The notes under the pieces are model-generated. The model was not told the DNA's origin, did not search any database, and saw only the letters and a list, made by a program, of their open reading frames with translations. This document shows, piece by piece, positions 46,430-53,453 of a stretch of 64,000 nucleotides of DNA. A program made the position numbers and the translations under genes. Position 1 is the stretch's first letter. Each line of letters starts with the position of its first letter. The stretch spans positions 1 through 64,000 of the forward strand of contig JBAQPP010000032.1 of the NCBI GenBank assembly GCA_049305865.1, read 5' to 3'. Origin of the DNA: UBA6263 sp049305865 (GTDB lineage Bacteria; Patescibacteriota; Gracilibacteria; Absconditabacterales; Absconditicoccaceae).

Positions 46430-46497
46430 GTTGAAGTATTTCAACAACATATTTTCCATATACTATATTGACATATACTAGTAAATATATACATAAT
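46430..46497 (+). promoter_or_regulatory. Repeated promoter module, copy A
   Basis: GTTGAA-gtat-TTCAAC (46430-46445) followed by AACATATTTTCC, -35 TTGACA (46468-46473) and a -10-like ACATAA/CATAAT near 46491-46497. It controls the 46528 gene. Confidence 0.55.
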
Positions 46498-46527
46498 GCG
46501 ATGTTTAATATCTTACTATACATTGCA

Positions 46528-47625
46528 ATGTCTGATAGTATCAACAAGAGCTTAGCTTATCTTATTCCACAGAAGGCGCAGGAAATTTCTAATAATTTTG
46601 CAGAGCTTAAAGAAATTTTGACTCAATATGAAGAACAAATCTTTACATCTTTATCGGATATTCAAGAATATTTTAATTCTAAAATTTGAGACAAATTAAG
46701 CCTGATAAAAGAGTCTATCAAACCATACCATATTCTCAAACAATTATATGAATTTAGAAACCAAATAGAGGAAGAAATATTAGAATCCAAAAGGGTTAAT
46801 GAAAAAATCTGATATTTTAGATTCCAAGATTCTCATAATATTATTGGAGAAATCTTATATGAACGGTGATATGATTATAAGATAAAGGGAGATAATCGTA
46901 TGAAAGAATTTGATACTAAAGAAAAAAATATAGCTTACAAAGCTATCCGTGATATCCTACAAAACTTTATCGATAAATATAAAAAGCTATGAGTGGAAAT
47001 CACTTTTTCCGAATGATGAACTCCAGGGAATTTTATAATTGTAAATTATCATCTTAGTCAAGAATACCTCAACTCAAATAAAAAGGATATATCAGACAAT
47101 GAATCATCAGCTCTTGTAATCCCTCAAGATGTAGAACAAGCAAAGGAAATCCCAGAACTTGAACGTGAAAATTATAAGATAGATACGGAGATGTCTGTCA
47201 CAGAAAAACTTAAAAATTGACGAACAAAAGAAATAGATAATAATGGCATTGTTTTTCTTAGAAAACAATTGTGAGGAAATGCTTATGTTTGTGAATATTT
47301 GGAGTGAGTACCATCACCATATATATGAGAACAAAAATTTAATTTTTTTGCTGTATCTCAATTATGATTACGATCAAAATGCATGAGAGATAAATATGCG
47401 TTTAAAAAGATTCTAGAAAATTTATCGAAAGACACACTAAAAAAACAGCACAAACTTTCTGGTCGATATAACCCAGAAGATAATACATTTGAAGATATTT
47501 GATTACGAAATAATTATCGAATAGAAGATTGAGACGTAATTTGAATAAGTGAAATTTTTGATTTTTTTTATTCAGATACAGATCCTGACATAGCTCATTC
47601 AGTTCGCCTCGTTAAAGGTAGATAA
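46528..47625 (+). CDS. Lineage-specific protein, unknown
   Basis: A 365-residue protein starting MSDSINKSLAYLIPQKAQEI. An in-frame ATG at 46501 would add nine residues but lies at the expected transcription start, so 46528 is preferred. A TTG at 46468 is the -35 box. The N-terminus is coiled-coil-like (FAELKEILTQYEEQIFTSL). The middle has a beta-rich GGTPGNFIIVNYHLS. The C-terminal domain is compact. No family recognised. Confidence 0.72.
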
Positions 47626-47653
47626 TAATTTTTATATAACCGTAAAATTAGAT

Positions 47654-48316
47654 ATGAACAACAAACCATCTCAAATAACATTAGACTTTATGGATGATAT
47701 TCAGACTAGAGATTCTCGTATAATAGATTTTTTGGGAGAAAAAATAATTGTGAATAAAAATGTTTTCCCATTAGATTCAGAATTTTCTCATTCTTCTATG
47801 ATGACAGCACAAAATATCCCCTATGGATTAAATACAGTTCTGGATATAGGTACTGGAACATGAGTACAAGCAATTATAGCAGCCAAAAGATGAGCAAAAA
47901 AAGTACTTGCCACAGATATAGATGATAATTCACTGCAAAATGCATGAGAAAATATCGCTTATCATTGATTGCAAAATATTATAGAACTTAGAAAGAGTGA
48001 TCTTTGGGAGAATATCCAATCTTGAGAAAAACTTGATCTAATCCTCGCTCAGCTACCATTTGCAGATTGTGATTATATCAGCCCAGTTTCGCATTTTTTA
48101 TTCGATCCAAATTTCAGACTTCATGATAGAGTATTGGCAAAAGCCAAGCAACATCTAAATTCCAAATGAAAACTTTTTATTAGTGGTTGAGAGATATCAA
48201 ATGACAAGTTACTCTTAGACTTGATAAAAAAATATGGCTATAAGATAGATGACATAAAAGAAGAAATAGTAAATTCCATTAGCTGGAAGCTATATATCCT
48301 GATGGATAATAAATAA
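47654..48316 (+). CDS. Class I SAM-dependent methyltransferase (small-molecule or MTS-like)
   Basis: A 220-residue protein with the SAM motif I LDIGTGTGVQAIIAAKRGA, the acidic residue after beta-2 in LATDIDD, and LILAQLPFAD, which resembles the NPPY-type motif of N-methyltransferases (HemK/MTS group). The target is unknown. It starts 28 bases after the 46528 gene. Confidence 0.82.
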
Positions 48317-48341
48317 GTTTTTATATTTTCTCCAATCGCCC

Positions 48342-49028
48342 ATGCCACAAAACAGATACGATAACATACTCAGAAAACATAATCAAGATATAATTAATCT
48401 CTCGCCAGCAAATCAAACTATGAGAATAGAGCTAGCTCTAGAAATCAAAAAAACCCTAGAACAAAAACCATATTTAAAAATTTTGGAACTAGGCGTCTGA
48501 GAATGAGATTTAACCAAATATATTTTACAATACAATCCTGATATAAAATTAGATTGTTTGGATGTCTCTGAAGAGATGATTGAATCGGCAAAAAATAATT
48601 TATGAGAAAAAAATATAAATTTTATTCATGAAGATGCCTATGAGTACTTAGATAAACCTAAAGGCAAAGCTTATGGAATAATCTTATCTGCTTGGACTAT
48701 TCATAACTTTACAAAGAAAGATCAAAAAAAACTTTTTGAAAAAATATATGACAAATTACAAGAAGGCTGAATGATGATAATCATGGACAAAATATATACA
48801 GGTGATGAACGTTTAGATATTTATTTAGCATGGTTACAAAATAAAAGATATAGATATTTGCCTTCATTAGCATACCAAGCAATAGTAGATCATGAGGCGC
48901 AGGATATCGACCCCGAATACAGAATGCAAGAATCTCAAACAAAATTACTATTGAAAGAAATCTGATTTAGTGAAATTGAGATTTTGGATAGGATAGAAAG
49001 AGACGTAATATTGATAGCTAAGAAATAG
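48342..49028 (+). CDS. Class I SAM-dependent methyltransferase
   Basis: A 228-residue protein with ILELGVGEGDLTKYIL (motif I), LDCLDVSEEMIESAKNNL and HEDAYEYL (motif II region), and a later IILSAWTIHNF. It resembles small ubiE/Methyltransf_25 enzymes. It uses UGA in motif I and is native in codon use, unlike the methyltransferase that follows. Confidence 0.82.
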
Positions 49029-49081
49029 TTAAACAAAAAATCTAAAATAATTCAAAAACAAAATAAAAGGAGATCTTTAAC

Positions 49082-49681
49082 ATGAACAATCAAAACTTAT
49101 TTGATAAGTACCGTGAAGGCAATCACTGGGAAAATCATTCAACAGGCACAGCTTATGATTTTGTGTATTTTTTGGAAAGAACAAGTCCAATCTGTAGAAA
49201 AATCAAATCAGGGAATTTTGTAATTACTGATCTTGGTTGTGGAAATGGACGAGACGTAAATCTTTTTAATAAATATATTCCTGCAATAGGATTGGATAAC
49301 GATCCTCAGATGATAGAGTTAGCAAAACAGACCTATCCTGAATGTGCACCAGCTTTTTATCCTTGTGATATTGAGCAATTACCATTCCATGATAATAGTC
49401 AGTATGCTTACTTCTGCATCAACGTAATGCACTACATCGATCAACAAAAAGTTCTTGGAGAAATTTATAGAACTTTGCGCCCTGGGGGATATTCTTTTAT
49501 CCATTTCAATCTTTTGATTATCGATGCTGATTATTCTATCGATTATCATCAGAAGAAGTCAGATGTTTATGAATTGGTGAAGAACTTTGAAATTGTAGAA
49601 GAAAAAATTTTTCTCCGTGAAGATTCTTTGCCCGTACCTCATACTCACCATATCATTCAAGTTATTTTGAAGAAAAATTAA
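49082..49681 (+). CDS. SAM methyltransferase, standard-code (imported) gene
   Basis: A 199-residue protein with TDLGCGNGRDVNLF (motif I), AIGLDNDPQMIELAKQ, and a GEIYRTLRPGGYSFIHF strand. No UGA codon occurs, and the R of GNGRD is CGA, which this host should read as Trp. A strong Shine-Dalgarno site (AAAGGAGA) precedes ATG, whereas native genes here mostly lack one. This marks the left end of the imported block. Substrate unknown. Confidence 0.88.
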   Translation: MNNQNLFDKYREGNHWENHSTGTAYDFVYFLERTSPICRKIKSGNFVITDLGCGNGRDVNLFNKYIPAIGLDNDPQMIELAKQTYPECAPAFYPCDIEQLPFHDNSQYAYFCINVMHYIDQQKVLGEIYRTLRPGGYSFIHFNLLIIDADYSIDYHQKKSDVYELVKNFEIVEEKIFLREDSLPVPHTHHIIQVILKKN

Positions 49682-49707
49682 TAACTAAACAAAGGAGGAA
49701 ACAAATT

Positions 49708-49917
49708 ATGAAACTTATTTGGACAGTAAAAAAACCCATCAAAGGCGCAAAGACAATCCAATGGATTGGTCTGATTGGAATAATCTGGTGGATTCTTGAG
49801 CTAATGTGGAAAATAACAGACTTGGGGTTCCCTAAGTGGTATATCATTGTGCCATCTGTTGTCCTCTATATTATCGGAATGATTATGGGAGCTGAAATTG
49901 AAAAAGTCGAAAAATAA
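49708..49917 (+). CDS. Small two-helix membrane protein, imported block
   Basis: 69 residues with hydrophobic segments WIGLIGIIWWILELMWKI and WYIIVPSVVLYIIGMIMG. All glycines are GGN. It is preceded by AAAGGAGG 9 bases before ATG and lies 26 bases after the methyltransferase. Function unknown. Confidence 0.8.
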   Translation: MKLIWTVKKPIKGAKTIQWIGLIGIIWWILELMWKITDLGFPKWYIIVPSVVLYIIGMIMGAEIEKVEK

Positions 49918-49946
49918 TTAACTAACAAAATTGGAGGAAATAAATT

Positions 49947-50660
49947 ATGTGGAATTCAAAAAAAATTCATGAACATTCAGAAAAAATTAAGGATTCCTTG
50001 GGATATCCTTATACAAATCAACTACAGGATGCTCTTGATATGTCTGGTATGGATAGCGGATCAAGCCTTGTGACTTTGTTTATAAAATGGTACAGCAAAG
50101 ATTTTATGCGAAATTTTTTCAAGGGCACAGATGATGAATTTGAAAAAAGCTACACTCAAATCTATGCTTCTATCAATACACCAAAAACCGCTCCAGAAGA
50201 TAAACCTTACGACAGTGCTATCGATACATTATTTCATATCAAGCGTATCAATAGTTTACTTCTGCAGGCTTGTACAGAACTTATGAAGCGGGCTCAACAT
50301 CATGATGATAGTAAACTCAAAGACCCGGAGAAACCTTTCTTCGATAGTAGTAAGACGCCAAAATTAGCAGGTTTAACTTATGGTACTGCTGATTATGAGG
50401 AGTCGAGAAAGATCATTAAACCGGCTTTGGATCATCACTATGCACACAATTCTCATCACCCCGAGCATTACAAAGAAGGGATAAATGACTTTGACCTCTT
50501 TGACCTCCTTGAGATGTTCTTTGATTGGAAAGCTTCTAGTGAACGTCATGATAATGGGAATATACTAAAATCAATCGAGAAAAATGCTGACCGTTTTGGT
50601 ATTTCCCCTCAGCTTATACGCATGCTCAATAATACCGCGAAAAAAGTTGATAAATTCTAA
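49947..50660 (+). CDS. DUF5662-like protein, imported block
   Basis: A 237-residue protein. The core has RAQHHDDSKLKDPEKPFF, then DHHYAHNSHHPEHYKEG, then FDLLEMFFDWKASSERH, matching the DUF5662 pattern (His/Asp-rich, HD-like). It may be a metal-binding hydrolase; the activity is unknown. No UGA codon occurs. CGA and CGG are used (for example LMK-[CGG]-AQ), at positions that suit Arg. Preceded by GGAGG. Confidence 0.82.
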   Translation: MWNSKKIHEHSEKIKDSLGYPYTNQLQDALDMSGMDSGSSLVTLFIKWYSKDFMRNFFKGTDDEFEKSYTQIYASINTPKTAPEDKPYDSAIDTLFHIKRINSLLLQACTELMKRAQHHDDSKLKDPEKPFFDSSKTPKLAGLTYGTADYEESRKIIKPALDHHYAHNSHHPEHYKEGINDFDLFDLLEMFFDWKASSERHDNGNILKSIEKNADRFGISPQLIRMLNNTAKKVDKF

Positions 50661-50672
50661 AGGAGGAAAAAA

Positions 50673-51071
50673 ATGGAAACAATTATAAAAAAAACACTTT
50701 TGAAAGTGTTTAATGATCTTACTTCTTCAGCAACCAAATTTGAAGATTGGTATGGTTATAAAACCGCCGAAATCAAATTTAGTGATATGGTCGAGAATAT
50801 CGGAATTGGCATAAATAGTGATAATACCGCCATCAAGATTTTCTTCATTGATAAGGATTATGATTCTAATGATGTAAGAAGGTTTATACAAACCTTTCGA
50901 ATTGGAATACCAACGGATAAAATTGGTTATTATTGGTCAGTTGAACTAGCACAGTGTAATCTTAGGATTAATCCTGGTAACTTTCGTTTTATTTCCTATC
51001 ATATGCAAATTGCACACTTGATTATACAAATAATCGAGGAAGCTGAAAGACACATATTTAAAATTGGCTAA
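50673..51071 (+). CDS. Small soluble protein, imported block
   Basis: 132 residues, mixed alpha/beta, starting METIIKKTLLKVFNDL. No UGA codon; one CGA (QTF-[CGA]-IGIP). Preceded by AAAGGAGG eight bases before ATG. Ends the four-gene run at a strong terminator. Not recognised. Confidence 0.78.
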   Translation: METIIKKTLLKVFNDLTSSATKFEDWYGYKTAEIKFSDMVENIGIGINSDNTAIKIFFIDKDYDSNDVRRFIQTFRIGIPTDKIGYYWSVELAQCNLRINPGNFRFISYHMQIAHLIIQIIEEAERHIFKIG

Positions 51072-51088
51072 ATAATAATTTATAATGA

Positions 51089-51119
51089 CTCTGTCTGTTT
51101 TTCAGGCAGAGTTTTTTTT
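51089..51119 (+). terminator. Terminator of the 49082-51071 operon
   Basis: CTCTGTCTG-ttttt-CAGGCAGAG followed by eight T. Confidence 0.9.
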
Positions 51120-51129
51120 ATTGTTTATT

Positions 51130-51208
51130 CGTCATTACGATACGCCTTGGAGGAGAAGTAATCTTGGTTTGATAATAAGCGATTTCTACGCTACAGTCGA
51201 AATGACAG
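51130..51208. repeat. Short interspersed palindromic repeat, copy R1
   Basis: Terminal CGTCATTACGA and TCGAAATGACAG, with an internal AT-rich stretch. It shares its ends with copies at 53211, 56962 and 58318. Confidence 0.55.
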
Positions 51209-51212
51209 AAGT

Positions 51213-51285
51213 GTTGATGCTTTTCAACAACACATTTTACTAGTTAACCATTGATATTACTCAATATTTAATTATATATTTAATA
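51213..51285 (+). promoter_or_regulatory. Repeated promoter module, copy B
   Basis: GTTGATG-ctt-TTCAACAAC followed by ACATTTTACTAGTTAACCA and -35 TTGATA (51251-51256), with TATATT about 18 bases later. Very similar to copy C at 52042 over some 70 bases. Confidence 0.6.
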
Positions 51286-51327
51286 TATAAAAACAAAAAA
51301 GTCAAGTAAACTAAAATAAAAAATACA

Positions 51328-51966
51328 ATGAGAAAATTATTCATGATCGCGCTGATGCTTTGTTTATTTACAACCGTTCAGGCTCAGGACTCTACTCAAA
51401 AAACAATCCACGTCGGAAATTTTAATCTGACTGAAGCGACAATTACCGCCGGTAAGGGAGCAGTAACGAGTGGCTTGGATACCCGCGTAGATTTCGCCAA
51501 TCCCAATGGATGGGTCATCTTTGTCCAGGCAAATAATGATCGTGCCATGGTCAATATTGGAAAAAAAATTGGAAAGAATTTCACAATTATCCAGAGTATC
51601 GGCCAGTATAAGAATGTACCTTGGGCTGGCCCTATGATCCTGTACAAAGCGAATGTTTTCAATTTTATGACATTTGATGCTATATTGTGGGGCGGTTGTG
51701 CATTTGCTACTGACAACATTATGAGCAACCCAAGTTACAAGCCACAATTCTTTATGTCATATGATGGTATAGGGATTACGTTATTTAAGAACCATCGTAT
51801 CGGAGGCTCAGTCTTATGGTTAAAGACCGATCCGATGAACTGGTTTGTTTCCTATAAGGGGACTGTCCCTATAGGAAAGTCATCTAAAATTTTCGGAGAA
51901 GTGACTTATAATCACAATCTGAACATTCCGATGTTTGTAATCGGATATGGTATAAAATTTAAATAA
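51328..51966 (+). CDS. Secreted beta-rich protein, imported-like
   Basis: A 212-residue protein with signal peptide MRKLFMIALMLCLFTTVQAQ, cleaved after QAQ. The mature part consists of alternating beta strands (FVQANNDRAMVNIGKKIGK, then SYKGTVPIGKSSKIFGEV) ending IGYGIKFK, suggestive of a barrel or jelly roll. The QAQ and FAQ type signal ends are common in Bacteroidetes. All glycines are GGN; Arg uses CGC/CGT only. It is more GC-rich than its surroundings. Function unknown. Confidence 0.8.
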   Translation: MRKLFMIALMLCLFTTVQAQDSTQKTIHVGNFNLTEATITAGKGAVTSGLDTRVDFANPNGWVIFVQANNDRAMVNIGKKIGKNFTIIQSIGQYKNVPWAGPMILYKANVFNFMTFDAILWGGCAFATDNIMSNPSYKPQFFMSYDGIGITLFKNHRIGGSVLWLKTDPMNWFVSYKGTVPIGKSSKIFGEVTYNHNLNIPMFVIGYGIKFK

Positions 51967-51983
51967 ATTATTTCATTTCAAGG

Positions 51984-52015
51984 CTCTGCTGCGTTTTACG
52001 GGCAGGGTTTTTTTT
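51984..52015 (+). terminator. Terminator after the 51328 gene
   Basis: CTCTGC ... GCAGGG (with one G-T pair) followed by eight T. Confidence 0.8.
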
Positions 52016-52041
52016 GTAATTACTAAGCTAAATTTCCACTT

Positions 52042-52115
52042 GTTGATGTTTTCCAACAACACATTATACTAGTTATGTATTGATATTACTCAGTATTTAA
52101 TTATATACTAAATAT
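52042..52115 (+). promoter_or_regulatory. Repeated promoter module, copy C
   Basis: GTTGATG-ttt-TCCAACAAC, ACATTATACTAGTTATGTA, -35 TTGATA (52080-52085) and TATACT about 18 bases later. Confidence 0.6.
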
Positions 52116-52177
52116 ACAAAAACAAAAGAGTCAATGTAGTCTAATTAAACAGAAACAAAACAAAAAAACAAAATATT

Positions 52178-53035
52178 ATGAAAAAGTCATTTGTTATTAT
52201 TATCGCCATCATTGCAATCAGCGTTAGTTCGTTTGCTCAGATTACAGGTATAATTGTCACCAAAGACAGCTCTGTAGTTATAGACCGTATCTATGCTGGT
52301 AGTCTTTCTGGAACTATGTTACATACAGATTCATTGTATGCTGATGGTTTCACGGGGGTAAGATTTGGGGCTATGGCAACTTACAAGCCAGCAAGTTGGA
52401 TTTCTTTCTCTTCCTGGGCTATGGTTCAGGTTGATGGAGGTTCAACTCCTTGGAGTTTGCAACAGTTCTATATGACTGTTCAACCTAGCAAGAAGTTTAC
52501 TGTCCAAATCGGAAGCATGGCTTCTATTCCTACTGAGCAACGCCCTCACCCAGTGAGTGGCAACGGGCAATTCGAGACCTGGTCTGAGGCTTCGATCCCC
52601 GGTGGTGGTCTTGGTGTAAAGGTTAAATACCAGTTTACATCTAGCTTCCAGCTTGCTGGTGGAGTTGTTGTCCGTAAAGGATTACCTGAATATTCGGGTA
52701 GAATCACTTACAAGAAAGTCCAGCTTAGTGCTTGGCATTCGGTATGTGATACAACAACAGGTGCAGCTTTGACAGTAGATTTTAGTAGGGTTTATTCCAC
52801 GTTTGTTTTCAAACAGGATCAAACCATTGCTGATGTACTGGTGATCAAAATTAGTAAGAAGCACGATCTTTCATTCTATTCAGACATGGGCTATTCATTC
52901 GTTAAGAAAGAATTGGTTCGTGGAGAAGTAGGAGTTTTGAAAGGATTCGATTCTAAATGGGTAGATGGTCTTATAGGCCTTGGATACCAGCATGAATCAA
53001 AATCAGTTGCCGCTTATTTATTTGTTCATCTCTAA
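52178..53035 (+). CDS. Secreted porin-like beta protein, imported-like
   Basis: A 285-residue protein with signal peptide MKKSFVIIIAIIAISVSSFA (cleavage before QITG). The rest is a series of amphipathic strands (FTGVRFGAMATYKPASWISF, KFTVQIGSMASIPTEQRP, LGVKVKYQFTSSFQLAGGVV). This suggests a barrel-like secreted or outer-layer protein. No UGA, CGA or CGG codons, so it is compatible with the host code. It shares promoter and style with the 51328 gene and may be functionally paired with it. Confidence 0.8.
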   Translation: MKKSFVIIIAIIAISVSSFAQITGIIVTKDSSVVIDRIYAGSLSGTMLHTDSLYADGFTGVRFGAMATYKPASWISFSSWAMVQVDGGSTPWSLQQFYMTVQPSKKFTVQIGSMASIPTEQRPHPVSGNGQFETWSEASIPGGGLGVKVKYQFTSSFQLAGGVVVRKGLPEYSGRITYKKVQLSAWHSVCDTTTGAALTVDFSRVYSTFVFKQDQTIADVLVIKISKKHDLSFYSDMGYSFVKKELVRGEVGVLKGFDSKWVDGLIGLGYQHESKSVAAYLFVHL

Positions 53036-53055
53036 TCATCTTTCAAAAGTACAGA

Positions 53056-53089
53056 ATCTCTCTTGGGTTTTCCCAGGGAGATTTTTTTT
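53056..53089 (+). terminator. Terminator after the 52178 gene
   Basis: ATCTCTctTGGG-tttt-CCCAGGGAGAT followed by eight T. It abuts the structured element at 53090. Confidence 0.88.
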
Positions 53090-53200
53090 AATTGAGACGC
53101 AGTAAAAAGTCGAGATTTTATGAGAATTTTTACGACGTCGAAATTATACTTGCTGCCATTACAGTAGATATTTATTGTAGCAGCAAGTGTATTTTTTTCC
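53090..53200 (+). other. Structured element, copy 2 (homologue of the tRNA-Asn insert)
   Basis: Begins AATTGAGACGC. GTAAAAA/TTTTTAC (53102-53108 and 53127-53133) form hairpin 1, enclosed by GACG/CGTC. ACGTCGAAATTATA (53135-53148) follows. Hairpin 2 is CTTGCTGC/GCAGCAAG (53149-53156 and 53180-53187), then a T run. The order and spacing match 36406-36520. Here it lies in open intergenic DNA just after a terminator, and could be a small RNA ending at hairpin 2. Confidence 0.65.
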
Positions 53201-53210
53201 TCATCATTGC

Positions 53211-53288
53211 GGCTTTATTACGAAGTTGCAGTCGGAATCTAAAACTACTAGTAGATTCCGGTTGCAATGAATAACACCGGAATGACAG
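53211..53288. repeat. Short interspersed palindromic repeat, copy R2
   Basis: TCATCATTGCGG ... CCGGAATGACAG, enclosing a stem GGAATCTA/TAGATTCC. Similar ends to R1, R3 and R4. It shares the 418-base gap between 53036 and 53453 with the structured element; no gene is seen there. Confidence 0.55.
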
Positions 53289-53333
53289 TGTAGATAGTAT
53301 TTGCAAGCAATTTTTTTGCCCTTACAGGACTGC

Positions 53334-53352
53334 AAAAAGCTACGCTTTTTTT
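53334..53352 (+). terminator. Possible terminator hairpin in the gap before the ATPase
   Basis: AAAAAGC-tac-GCTTTTTTT. No gene clearly precedes it. It could end a short RNA from the structured-element region. Confidence 0.35.
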
Positions 53353-53453
53353 GACTTATAAACAATCCTGAATATACTTGTAATATATCAATGTTTCACT
53401 GTTACAATGATTCAATGAAACACTGAAGCAATTTACCACTGCAACATTTCTCC

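Noticed and set aside
49029..53453. Assembly chimera explaining the standard-code block
   Set aside because: The promoter module in this block also occurs in native parts, and the structured element at 53090 matches the native tRNA insert. Long reads would still be the proper test.
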